Assembly (NCBI GenBank): GCA_964304625.1
Contig: OZ199838.1
Coordinates: 10,726,001 to 10,790,000, forward strand
Length of the DNA stretch: 64,000 nucleotides
Source of the DNA: Kudoa neothunni
Lineage: Eukaryota > Cnidaria
Reading direction: 5' to 3'
A model generated the notes under the pieces. That model saw nothing but the letters and a program-made list of their open reading frames with translations, was not told the DNA's origin and did not search any database. Shown one piece after another: positions 45,815 to 56,977 of this stretch; position 1 is the first letter of the stretch; each line of letters opens with the position of its first letter. The position numbers were made by a program, and so were the translations under genes.

Positions 45815-47600
45815 TTACATTTTGGACTTTTTTTGTTTTTTATTGGCAATTAAAGCATTGAAACGAGGAATTTTGTTGGATAATGCTATTCGTAAGTCAT
45901 TTTCTGGGTTTAACGTGCTTCGATACTTGTTTTTTGTGTATAAAAGGGAGAAAAACCCCGATTCATATAACCACGTAGTGGCAAATAGAATTAAAATCTT
46001 CAACGCTTTTTCCGCTAAACTGGGATAACTATTTAGTGCGTGACACCAGAAATGCTCAAGTAAACTTGACTCAAACAACAGTTTCATTGATTAGCACGAT
46101 TTCAATTCGATCAAATTTTCTTTTTCGTCATCATCGTCCTCCATTTTTTCTATGTGGAAGGCGAATGGATTTACAATCCATCTATCAGATTCATTTAAGT
46201 TGCCAGTAGAAAAATAGCCATCAAAAGAATCTTTCAATTTTTCCAAATGACCTTTTATTTCAATTTGCAACATTTCGGAATTCACATTTTTATTTTTAAT
46301 ATTTTCCTCCAATAATGGAAAATTACAAAATTTTTTATTTTTTATTCTGACAATCCATAAAGTTAACTTACTGCGAAATGCTCGTAACTTGTCAGAAGCA
46401 TTTATAATATTTATATCTTGTCCTTGAAGCGAATAATTTAATTCGTTCAAGTGTTGAAAGATATCAGTGAGATATGCCAACATTATTGAGAAATTATGGA
46501 ACTTGAAAACATTAGCAAGGTCCGATTTTTGATCCAATAAAAATTTCTCGATTTCATATTTTAAGTCCAAAAACCGACTTAAAACACGTCCTCGTGACAA
46601 CCATCTTACTTCTGTGCGGTAGATAAGAACAGAAGCTTCTTCGTTAATTTCATTGCAAAATGCTTTAAAAAGCCTGTGATTTAAAGCTCTTCCGCGCATG
46701 AAATTTATTATTTTTATACAATAATCCATTGCTGATTTTAGACCAATCGGCAAACTTTTTGACATCAGATCTTGGCGATGCAAAATACAATAGGTGATTA
46801 TCACGTCCGGAACATGACATTTTATATGAGTAACAAACCCCGATTTATTTCCTAACATGACGGGTGCTCCATCGGTACAAATAGATCCAATGGTTGTGAT
46901 TGGAATTCCGTTGGCGTCAAAAAAGTCTTTAACTATTTCGAAAATATCCATTGTAATTGTTGTTGTATTCAACGCCTTGCAAAATAAAAAGTCTTCCTCA
47001 ATAGAAGTCGATTTCATATATCTTACGAAAGCGATGAGCTGACTACAATTATCGACATCCGTTGACTCATTCGGCTAGAGTGGAATTTGCATTGGAGATG
47101 CTTTGATATCCGAAACTATTTGATCAGGAATATCAGCACTCATCTCATCAATTTTATTGTGGATAACGTTGTTGGATAGTGGTATTCCTTTGAGTTTTTG
47201 TGCTGCTTCTTCATCCAAAACAATCTTTGCTGCCTCCAAAATGCATGATTTTATCAACATCTCCGCAACATTGTGGGGTTTTTTTGTTTTGGCCACTTCA
47301 TAAGCTGTTTTGAATGAAGCGAGAAGCAAGGATTTATCTAGGGAAATGAACCCCAATTTAGGAAGTGTTCCCTTTAAGTCATAGCGCGCTCTTTTCATTT
47401 TTAATGACTGGATATCGTTTCCTATATGTTTTACCACCATGTTTGCTCTCAAGATGTTGAAGCAACTTTGACGGCTTCAAGTTGGAATTTGAATAAACGA
47501 CATTACAAAGAATGCATTGTGGTTTTTGAACACCATCGACGAGTTTTTTGGTGGCTTGCCATATTGGAAAAAACTTTAGGATTAAAAATAGGAAGGGATA
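45815..47600 (-). mobile_element. hAT element with BED-finger transposase (ZBED5/EPM2AIP1-like)
   Basis: On the minus strand, in order: a BED finger (PQCILCNVVYSNSNL then LLQHLESKH) at about 47.45-47.58 kb, a linker frame at 47075-47452, the RNase-H-like core at 46091-47017 (ICTDGAPVMLGNKSGF, YCILHRQDLMSKSLP, RTEVRWLSRGRVLSRF) and the C-terminal dimerisation region at 45815-46087 (FATTWLYESGFFSLLYTKNK). These landmarks match the ZBED5/GTF2IRD2/EPM2AIP1 type of hAT transposase. Frame changes between the three blocks show the gene is broken. A possible outer end is at 49265-49316. Confidence 0.8.
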
Positions 47601-49439
47601 GAATTAGTATTTATCCTTCATTTGACAATATGTTTACACTAAATATTTTATTCTTCTTGAATCAGTTACCTAACTTATGATTTAAGGAAATATACAAATT
47701 ATCCTAAATTAATTCACAATCTATTACTATTTAATTAACATTGCTAACTTCATTAGTTATTTAGGGTTTTATTATGGGATTTGTTTATATGTGGATGACA
47801 ATATTCAGTTAACGAGATTTAAGTAAAAAAATTTTCTTATAATTAAATTTTACACAAAAGCATGCAAATCTTGCAAGATTGGGGAATTTTATTCTCTAAT
47901 TGGCGGTGTAATAATGAAGATTGTGGCATCTATATAACATTTTCACTAATCAAATTTTTCTTTTCATATTTGTTTTTTAAAGCAAGAAATTATGGACTCT
48001 ATAGTACCACAACAAAGGTCACTTCTAAATTTATAGATTGTAACAAAAAGAGACTTGGAGCACGTGTTATCTCCATTATGTTCGTTCTTACTTCGAAATT
48101 TTGTTTATTTTTTTTACAATCCTATTTAATTATTTTGAATGTTTTAGTTTATTTTTTTGATTAGTTCAATGCTTAATGCACTCTCAGAACCCATATTTTG
48201 AAATTTTTGGAAATTATGAAAAAATGCCTTTTTTAGTAGTCATATTTAATTAAATAACGTGTATAAACTTTGTTTGTAAGTATAAACATTTTTTTTGGTT
48301 TATAAATATTTTGGGGGTGTTTTGTTCAAACAAAAAAATGATACGTATTTTTTCTAACAAATTTGTACAATTATTTTTTTAAAATTATATTATAAACTGT
48401 TTTTATGCAGATTAATTTTATGCTTTTTAGGAAAAAAATGAAACTACATTTTCCAACCTTTTCAGATTTGATTTTGTAGGTAACAATTCCAAAATAAAAA
48501 AAGCTAAATATTGTACTTATCAGAATAATGTATATGTAACACAAAATATTTTTAAATTGTTTGAATGCATAAGTTTATATCATGAATCGAATTTTTGTTA
48601 ATTTCTGTATTCACCCGAATTTTCAAAAAAATTATTTCTTATTAAAATATACATTTGTACTCGATATGCCTCAATCACTCAAAGTTTTAAAACTTGTTAA
48701 TTCTACCGCAGTATTCTTAATATTATTTGATAAGATTTATTTTAAATCATGAAAATAAAAACCTTTGAAGATCACATTGAATAATTAATTTAAGAATGTA
48801 TCAACGACCGAGTTGATGAATGATATTTGAATCCAATATTAACTATTTCAAAATGTGGTATCTCAACATATACATAAAATAATTTAAACTGAATTTAATA
48901 TTTTAGTAATACGATTTTTTATTTTACTAGTGAATAAAAATTCATCAAAAAATGAAAAAGTGGTTAACACAACGTGATTAAACGAGATGTGGTCGACTCA
49001 TTTTGACTTTCATAATTAAGATAAGAGCCTAACCGACTTATTTCAATCTGACATAATGTATATATCGAGACATTCTTTTTAATTTCTTAGTTTTAGATTT
49101 TATGAAGTTTCTATATTTATAAAATTATTAGCAAAAAATTTGGTGTTATGCTTCATTCACATAAAGATTTTTTAGGTGATATCTTCCTTACCATTTTTGA
49201 TACCAAACATTCACTACTTTAATATTTTGTAATTATAATAGCTTAAATGATCTAGATACACCGAAACTTGTTATTCGCACCCCCTAGAACAGTTTCTCGC
49301 ACCCCCCAATAGGGAAGCTCTGAGCTACACGAAGTAGTCAAGGATTTTTAAGGTGTATGTGTAAAACTAAGTGCCAAAATAACAAATGCCTTGCCTCAAG
49401 AATTTACAATGCAATTCAAAATGTCATTCTAGTCATCCT
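47601..49439. other. AT-rich stretch with one possible hAT end
   Basis: Mostly featureless AT-rich sequence. At 49265-49316 the minus strand reads CAGAGCTTCCCTATTGGGGG followed by GTGCGAG and a second GGGGGTGCGAA, the style of Charlie-type hAT ends. It may be the 5' end of the hAT at 45815-47600, or of another lost copy. A 100-codon plus frame at 47862-48164 is not recognisable. Confidence 0.4.
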
Positions 49440-50182
49440 TGTTGTAACAAATATAAGTTACTGTTGTGCTTCATTTATGGTTATTAACCATTTTTGTCGA
49501 ATATCTTTTTAAATTCGCATATTTGCACATTGCCTGAATTTCATACATTGCCTGCAACATATATAGCAAATTCATAGGTGGCGTTGATTTGACAGATAAT
49601 GCAGTTGCTTGCCATCGAATTAACCTTCGTGGTAAGAATTGGTATTGATCTCTTTTTTCCAACCTGATTTCTCTTGCTGTTTGTAATTCATGGAAACTGC
49701 TATATCTTGGAAAAGAAACAAAAATAACTCTTCTTACTCACATTAGGAATCTAGTGGCGCATCTTATAACATCAAGTCATTCCAAAGAAAATTCCATAAG
49801 AAGGTCGTTATTAGATAAAACCCAACTGCGTAATCTCTGCGAATATTCTATACTCACATAAAACGCGGGAAAAAAGAGACGGATGTGTCGTTTGTGGAAA
49901 AACCACCATTAGATATTTTGGAAACTGTGATACGGCATTGCACATCAAATGTTCACAAATTTTTCATAAAAAAAACAATTAAAATTATTAATTTTTGTTG
50001 TTGTTGTTGTTAGTGAAATTTGAAATTGAAAATTTTCATTGAGGAATTACACGAGGTCGGTTCTCTGTTCCCTTTGCGGCATTCTTTTAATTTTATGATA
50101 TTTCCAATTTTCATGTTTTTAGCTAATAAGTATTAAATATAAAAGTTTTGAAAAAAATACTAAGATATCGAACCGTAACGGG
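49440..50182 (+). pseudogene. piggyBac 3' fragment with terminal repeat
   Basis: The plus strand translates to the end of a piggyBac transposase: YSKFIGGVDLTDNAVACHRI, RGKNWYWSLFSNLISLAV, and the Cys-rich tail (CVVCGKTTIRYFGNCDTALH). The right terminal repeat ends ACCGTAACGGG, followed by TTAA at 50183-50186. The inverted sequence (CCCGTTACGGTTC) matches the left end at 36750 (CCCATTCCGGTTC). The catalytic core is absent here. Since both this piece and the left one contain the YN..I block, they probably come from two copies of one family. Confidence 0.75.
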
Positions 50183-50189
50183 TTAATGT

Positions 50190-50445
50190 AAAAGTAACGC
50201 ACATGCCTAATCGTGTTTTGATTTTAATGATCAGAATGCACTGGATTGACACGGCTCCCAATGACGTTCCAGAGTTATGACTTTTCCGCTTAAATTAATC
50301 ATGTTGCAACCTTTAGATATGTCTATAGAGTTAACCGCAAGTTCAAAATAGCTAATTCTTTCATACAATTGAAAAGGTGAGCTCAGAAAACACCAACAAA
50401 TAACCGAACAAGGGGGAAAATTCACATAAAAGGCAAAAGCAGAAG
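50190..50445 (-). pseudogene. 5' fragment of a second LINE copy
   Basis: Directly 3' of the decayed tRNA (minus strand), this stretch resembles the 5' part of the LINE at 52382-56904. The clearest match is 50250-50290 against 56720-56761 (GCGGAAAAGTC versus GCGAAAGTTC, then a shared CTGGAA..CATT stretch). Its distance from the tRNA is similar in both copies, about 145-157 bases. The piggyBac end cuts it off at about 50187. Confidence 0.5.
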
Positions 50446-50499
50446 GTCCAAGCCGAGACTCGAATTCGGATTGTTGAATTAGAGAACTAACGAATGCTA
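50446..50499 (-). pseudogene. decayed tRNA-Gln relic
   Basis: The minus strand matches the 3' two-thirds of the tRNA at 56905-56977. The block AATTCAACAATCCGA is identical, the T-arm (CCGAATTCGAGTCTCGG) has one change, and it then runs into CTTGGACC. The anticodon loop is altered and the 5' half is missing, so it cannot fold as a tRNA. Confidence 0.75.
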
Positions 50500-50512
50500 T
50501 CGTGTTTATAAG

Positions 50513-52373
50513 TAGGGTTGGCAAGTTTCGATCAAAATCGATTACCATTGATTAAAACTGTCGAATTTTAAAAAATCGTTCGACGTTTATTTTTGTTGAA
50601 CGGAAAACATCGATTTTTGCACGTTAACATCGAATTAAGATGGGGAGGAAGCGACGTGATATTACTAATTATTTGATGGAGTGGACTGATTTAAAGGGTG
50701 TTGGCGATTCCATGCCATGTAAATATTGCAAAGGTCTGTTGCCACTTAAACAAAACAGAATTCAAGAAAATTTCAGTTCACAGAAACATTAAAAAATATT
50801 CTAAATCTCAACAGATCGAAATTAAGTGATATTGAAATCGATTTGCTGAAGATTGTAATTTTTGACAGTCTTCCATTTGATGCATTTAGTAAAAAGAGTA
50901 ACTTGAGGGGGTTTCTTCCTATGTATTGCCCAGCGTCGAGATCCTTGCCAGATGGGAAAACATTGATTGATAAACATCTTTCAGTTGTATTCCACGGTGT
51001 CGATAATATTATATTATGTCAGTGATGAGGGATGTACGATTTAGTTTAATAATTGATGAGCCTCCTGATTCGAAAAATAGGCTAGTTTTCAATACATTGG
51101 CTTCTTTTCGTGATTGTGTTACTGGTGAACGGAGAACTATAATGCTTAATTCTTTGAGGCTTGTTCAATGCAAATCCGTAATCATAACTGGTCACATATC
51201 CAGTGTTCTAAATCGGTACAACCTAAAATGAGACAAATGCGTTGCGATTCTTTCTGACTCAGCACAGTACATGAAAAAGTATTTTAAGGATTTGAGAACC
51301 ATGTATCTAGCTATCATCAGAATTACGTGTTTTTCACACATTATTCATTTGGCGGTTTGAAGAGCTACAGATGAATACTTTTCGGATAAAAAGGTTTGCC
51401 ATGAAGTTTTCCACCATTTTTATCAAAAAATAGGAATTATAAAAGAAAGTTTTGGGTTCACCTTAAAAGTAACTTTAGAACAACGAGGGAAATTCCTCGT
51501 GTTTTGGACATACGATAATATAATTTCTTTTACTGTTTAAAACAGATAAAAGAATATTATCCTGCTGTCAATGACTTCTTAAAAGAAATTAAAAATGACG
51601 AAACAGGAAAAAAATTGAACTTAATAGTTGAAATTGATTCAGATAATTACAACATATTTTATTGTCAATTAAATAGTTTAATAGATGAACTAACGCCGTT
51701 GTTTGAATTCTCTAGATTCATGGAAACTGAAGAAAACTGCTCTATTTCAAGTATTGCTGATTGGATAAAAGACGACTTTGGAATTAAAACGAAGGATTTA
51801 ATCACGGTTTACAAAGATATATTTGGACTTATTCCATTTGAATCTAGAAGTCAATTAACGATTAAAGAAATTGATCCGGAAATTAAAATTACAATCGAGA
51901 ATGTTGAAATTGTTGATCTTATTTAGTTTTTAGAGATCAATGATAAGTTTGAAATTCAAAAAGAATATGATCCACTCTGCAAAATTTTGGAAAAATCAGA
52001 CTCACCCATCGACAATGATTTTTGGAAGAATAAATCAAACATCTGCCCAATTCTATCGCAATTTTCTGAGGATTTTTTGGCTATCCCTGTATCATCCATC
52101 AACGTCGAAAGGGGCTTTTCAAAATTAAGATGTTTTTGGCAAAGAAAAGGTGAATCTTTCGGATGAACGTCTCACAATGTTATCAGCGTTAAATTTCAAT
52201 GGCCCCTCACAATAAATCTCAACTATAATATTATTTATTAGTCAGTATTTAAGCCGATTTTGAACGATTTTGCTTTTTGGCGAAAAAAAACATCGCTTTA
52301 AAATTTTTATTTATTTCGATCGATCAAAACCGTCGATTTGTAAAAAAATACACGTCGAAAATCGCCAACCCTA
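50513..52373 (+). mobile_element. hAT transposon with perfect 8-base target duplication
   Basis: Ends are TAGGGTTGGCAAG on the left and the complement of TAGGGTTGGCGA on the right, and the 8-base flanks TTTATAAG are identical. The length is 1861 bases. The plus strand codes for a BED-type finger (MGRKRRDITNYLMEW, MPCKYCKG) just inside the left end, core sequence, and the C-terminal AIPVSSINVERGFSKLRCFW. Several stops and frame changes interrupt it, for example after TEENCS..VDLI at 51926 and near 50790, so the transposase is dead although the insertion scars remain sharp. It sits between the 3' end of the LINE and the decayed tRNA. Confidence 0.92.
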
Positions 52374-52523
52374 TTTATAAGTAAATAGCTAATATAGTTT
52401 GTAAGAGGGAGGGTGGACGATTGATGCTAGGATGGTGAATTTTTAGGTTTTCCACCGGATGTGGTAACTCCAAATTTTGTGGGGCCATTCAATCGAGGTC
52501 GTTGTCACATTCTTCAGTAGCGA

Positions 52524-52930
52524 TCATCCCTTTCGCTCAGAGGACAATTGAAGAAATGTGTACGCTTCTCCGTTTCGATGATGGTGATTTCTCAGGGATC
52601 CATAGGTTAGAGCGGCGGGGAGGATGGTGTAACCCAGATTTCGGAGATTTTCAAACTCAGGATCGTATTTTCGGATTTTATGTGATCTCACTTGGTCCAA
52701 CCGGTCCAAGCTTGACTCATAACAAACCGAAATGTCGATCACGAATGTAACAATTGGTCGAGGATGGTGTCGTGGCGTTTGATAATTAACTCTTTGCCAA
52801 GTCGACATCCGTTCAAGACGTGACCAAGAGTTTCGACTTGGCAGGAGCAACGGCGACATTGAATATCCAGGGTAGAATGAGCACAGTGGAGGACGGTGTT
52901 GGTTGGCAGGACGTTGATTCTTCCCATGAG
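52524..52930 (-). pseudogene. LINE CCHC finger and restriction-like endonuclease
   Basis: The CCHC finger (CRRCSCQVETLGHVLNGC) is read in one frame at 52739-52927. The PD-(D/E)XK-like endonuclease, with VIDISVCYE and a downstream K..KY, is in another at 52524-52859. In R2-type elements this domain nicks the target site. An SxxR-type C-terminal tail ends at SSERKG. Confidence 0.75.
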
Positions 52931-53616
52931 TCAGAATCTGTACGAACTTACTTTAATATTGCCAGTTCGGGTCCATGTGTTGGCTTCCTTGGTTTCAGCG
53001 AAGCACTTAACAGATCTTCATATGGGTGGATTGGAATTACCAGCGGAGCTGTTTGACACGGGGTGGGGTGAAGACGGGATTCTTCGGTGGGTTTAGTGGA
53101 GGGAACAAGGGGTCGGAATCGACTATCTTCACCAAGGAGAGGCGGGCTATCTTCTGGATGGCCTCATCCTGCGAATTAGGCACATTAAGACTAGAGGTCA
53201 GCCTTAAGGCAGCATAGTCTTTGTTTAATTGACGAAGTTCGAGACCACCGGAGCAATTTGGGGTGTAGACAAAGTGGGTAGGCTGAGCCACTGTCGAATG
53301 TTTCTTAAAATAAAGGCATCATACTTTATTCAATTCTTCGATCCGGAGAATGTGGTTCTTCATCACAAAATCGAGCGTCGGGAAGGGGTAGATCTTCAGC
53401 AGGTTGATTTTTTTTGAGGGGTAGGAGAGGTGAGTTGGATAGTTTCTTCAGACCTTCTTCGAATTTCTTGAAGTAGGGGGAGATCCTTGAAACTTTGAAG
53501 ATTGGAGCAGGTACCAAGGTATTTGTAAAAATCTTGCATCTTGAGAATTGGTTGGTTGTACATTCGAGGAGGAGGCCCATTTGATAGATTAAAAGTACGT
53601 CTGCTATAACGGTATC

Positions 53617-54522
53617 TTACACACAGATTTGCACACTTTGAATGTTGATTTTCATGTTTGCTTTGGTGAGAAATTCTTCAGCCATCTTCAGTAGGGAGTT
53701 AGTTTCTTGAGGGGTCTTTGCAATGAGGACGATATCGTCGGCAAAACATTGGATAACAATAGTTCCACCTCGGCGATTGTAGCCAATACCAGTCGCACTA
53801 ACTTGATCAAGGAGAGGATTGATTGCCATGTTGAATAGGAGGGGGCATCCCTGTCTCACACCTTTTCCATTAGCAAACAAATTAACTTGATTACTTTATC
53901 TGTCCTGAATCAAATTATATGATCCAGCGTACAGGTTTGAGATTAGCCTCACTATCCTCTCTGAAATCTTGCTCTTTTTGAGATGTGCTATGATCAGGCA
54001 GTGGGGAACTGAATCAAATGCCTTTTGGATATCAATCCAGACGACATTTAATTTCGTTCTTGCCCGGCGAGTATCATCGAGGACTTCCTGGAGAGAAAAG
54101 GCGTGCTCAACGCAGCCATCACTCTCCCGGAAGCCCTTTTGGGACGGAGACAGCTCAATAAGGGGTTTGAGCTTCCTATTCAGGCAACTCATAAATACCC
54201 TATGGAGCGTCTGGATGACGGAAATGGGCCGGTATTGGAGAGAGTCCATTGCATCGGGGTTTCTGTCTTTGGAGGAAGAATCGGGTTTAAGAGAGGGGCG
54301 ACAATGTGATGGAATTGCGGGAGACGTTTCCAAAATTGCATTTGGATGCCGTCGGTTCCACACGCTGTCTTTCTTTGCTCTCTTCAAGGCGAACAAAACA
54401 TCTTCTGGTGAAATATACAGGTCGCTGTAATTAAGACAGAAGCTGTAGGGTTCGGCCTCGTTGTATGCACCCGGTTGGAGGTCTTCTTGATCGTTGTCGA
54501 GTCTGGGGGCAACTATTTCCAA
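53617..54522 (-). pseudogene. LINE reverse transcriptase domain
   Basis: Two minus-strand blocks, 53896-54522 and 53617-53880, in different frames. The first holds the fingers and the first catalytic Asp (YRPISVIQTLHRVF, SQKGFRESDGCVEHAF, DIQKAFDS). The second holds GKGVRQGCPLLFNMAINPLL and the FADD active site at about 53731-53748. The break between them lies a few bases before the GVRQGCP block. The enzyme would copy element RNA at a nicked target. Confidence 0.85.
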
Positions 54523-56904
54523 ATAGTTTGGTAGGGGAGCTACAGCGGGAGGAGGAAGGGCGAGAGCTTCTGCAATTTGCGCAGGGGTAGCAGTGCATCA
54601 CTTCGGAGGGTCTTGTACCACTTCGTTAAAGCACTTCTTCATATTGGTGCGGTACAAGCCTCTCAAGCGCTTTTCGTTCGCTCTTCTAGTGAGGGGAAAT
54701 TGGCGGGGGAGACGAATTATTGGAGGATCTTCGGTCGATGGCACTTGAGGTGGATTCGAGCCTTCAGCTTCTGAATTTTCTTGTACTGCGCTTTTGGGAA
54801 GCGGACAGTAGTGCATGTTCAGAAGCTTGGCATGCTCGGTTGCTGTAGAAAGAAATTTTTCGTACAGCTCCTCACATGCCACGTCGTTAACGTTGTGGTT
54901 AATCGCCAGCTTTAGCATATCTGCTGTAGCTTTCAGCATTGCTTCCTCCTTAATCTTCCTCTCTTGATATTTGGATAAACGAGGTTGTTGGTTAGTTGGA
55001 GGGACTGTTTATGGCACAGCATTATTTTGATTTGGATTATCATCGAGCACAGGAGTAGCGGTTTGGGGGAATATCACATGCGGATCTTGAATTTGGGTGC
55101 ATGTGGGTGAATCTTCATTGAGTGGAGCCAATGTAGATGTCGGAGTAGTTGCAATAGTTGGAGCATTGGGAAGAGGATGTCTACCACAATACTCCCTCAA
55201 AAAGTCCACGACTTCTTGAGTACTGACTGCAACCAGTGAATTTGTCGGGGTCTCATCGTTTGCTTCTACGTCGCGAATTATTTCAGCAATTTCGACGTTT
55301 GGCTCAGTGTCGGATGGCGGAGAAGTTGGATTATCATCAGCAACTTGAAAACTTTCTTGAGAGTGGGAGTGGTTGTGGATGGAGAAGTTGAGGTCGGGGA
55401 CAGCATCATCTGCATCAAAATTGAAAGATTTCTCTCTCAAATCGGCAGAGGAGCAGTCCAATTCAATCTGGTCGATGAAGGATGGAATTTTGGTTGATTG
55501 TTCGTGGATGAAATCAGCAACTTCTTGCGACAATACCATCACAGGAGCATTCAAAGTTTTCAAGGATGAAGCGGATGAAGAAGTCTTCTGCGAAAGAGAC
55601 GCAAGGAAGTTTCATCTGACATTTCTGCACGATTACGCTTCCGGAGACCAAGTTGGACGTAGGGAACAGAAACAGAACTTGAAGCAGGATGGGGTTGGGG
55701 TTGATATTGAGGAGTAGAAGACAATCCAGGGTCATTATCATCATCATCATCATCAGAACCATCGCAAAATAATTTACTTAATGGTGGGGCGTTGGGTCCA
55801 ATAAAAAACGACTTGGCGCATGGTTGTGGGGATTCTTCTGCTATAATGATCGGAGCATCTTCGGTAATTTTGCCAGCTGTAGTATCCTCGTTAGACAAAA
55901 TCACCACTCCCGCCATGGAAGAAACTTCTTCAGATTCAGATTCAGCGACAGAAAACTTATCAATCGGGGGCTGATTATCGTCAAAAACAGCCCTTGCACT
56001 ATCACTATCAGTTACATTATCATTCGCATTCGGAGAAGATGGGGTCAAATTTTGAGATGGAGATGGATGCGCAGACATCAATGGTCGACTTGACAGCATC
56101 TTTTCCTGAAATTCGCCGTTGTTATCATAGACGATGACAACGACGTCAGTAACAGTATTATTTTCATGCAGAGGAGACTCCGGAAAACTGGCTAGGGGGA
56201 TTGGACGAGGTGGAATGCATTCTTCAATGCGCTGCCTGTCTAGGGATGGCGCTGCAATAAGATCCGGTTGTCCTGCTCGCACTGGGAAAAACTTCAGATC
56301 CGCTGATATGTCAACAGAACCGTCGTTGTTTATCAAAACTTCCGGAAACTCACCAGCATCCACCACCGTCTGAACCAATGACATAAAGTCATCGTACGAA
56401 ACGTCGAGAATTTGACGAGTTCTAGGCAGCTTTGACTGCTGTTTTCGCAATTCAACCTTCTCTTGATGTGATAAAGGTTTCTGAATATCACCACTCACTC
56501 CGGACGTTACAGAAGAGGAAATATCAGCAAGAGTCAAATTTGGACCATTCGTGTCAAACCGACGAATTTCGGAACTTCCTATTTTAGCCGCTTCTATTCG
56601 TTGTAAACATCTCACGATTTCATGAGCCTTCTTGCACAACTCCGGCTTCCTTCTACCTCTCTTATGAGACACCTCCCAAGCACGGAAGTAGGTCAAAACG
56701 ACTCGTAAAAGTTCGTCGCACGCTGCTTTTAAATGGCATTCCAGGTTTCTTGAACTTTCGCGTGAATAAACCTTGCCAGCGTAGTCAAATATATCAATAA
56801 AGTCAGCAACACAATCTATTCAACTTACTCTTCAAGACAATTACAAATTTAAACGCAAAAGGGCCAAATTTTCAGCAATATCAACAAAAACAAAACGCAC
56901 AGGT

Positions 56905-56977
56905 AGCCCAAGCCGAGACTCGAACTCGGATTGTTGAATTCAGAGTCCAACGTGCTGACCAATTACACCACCCGGGC
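56905..56977 (-). tRNA. tRNA-Gln (anticodon CUG)
   Basis: The 73 bases fold as a full cloverleaf. Acceptor stem GCCCGGG pairs with CTTGGGC (two G-U pairs), D stem GTGT with GCAC, anticodon stem TTGGA with TTCAA around loop CTCTGAA (CUG, Gln), and T stem CCGAG with CTCGG around TTCGAGT. The discriminator is U, as in other eukaryotic tRNA-Gln. A and B boxes are intact (TGGTGTAATTGG and GAGTTCGAGTC). The acceptor stem is GC-rich and unlike common tRNA-Gln. It lies about 100 bases 5' of the LINE frame on the same strand, so it may belong to the element rather than being an ordinary gene. Confidence 0.85.

Larger units (their letters stand above)
52382..56904 (-). mobile_element. R2/NeSL-type LINE with restriction-like endonuclease
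   Basis: A non-LTR retrotransposon of about 4.5 kb on the minus strand. Its frame opens about 100 bases 3' of the tRNA. The N-terminal part (55.0-56.8 kb) is long, acidic and Pro/Ser-rich. The middle is the reverse transcriptase (WIDIQKAFDSVPH, GVRQGCPLLF, CFADDIVLI). After it comes a CCHC finger (CRRC...H....C) and a restriction-like endonuclease (IVTFVIDISVCYESSLDRL then RSHKIRKYDPEF). This domain order, with no AP endonuclease in front, defines the R2/NeSL branch, which usually inserts at fixed sites. Several frame changes (near 55.56, 55.0, 54.6, 53.89 and 52.9 kb) show that this copy is dead. Its 3' UTR ends near 52382, where the hAT copy is inserted. Confidence 0.88.

Noticed and set aside
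45822-46028. Plus-strand frames opposite the hAT and copia relics
   Set aside because: Shadows of the minus-strand transposase and pol sequence, where the real motifs are found.
47862-48164. 100-codon plus-strand frame
   Set aside because: Hydrophobic, low-complexity AT-driven translation with no family match or neighbouring exon.
55560-56696. Long acidic, Ser/Pro-rich frame as a separate host gene
   Set aside because: It is on the same strand, directly upstream of, and overlapping the other LINE frames, and begins within LINE 5' sequence; it is the LINE N-terminal region.
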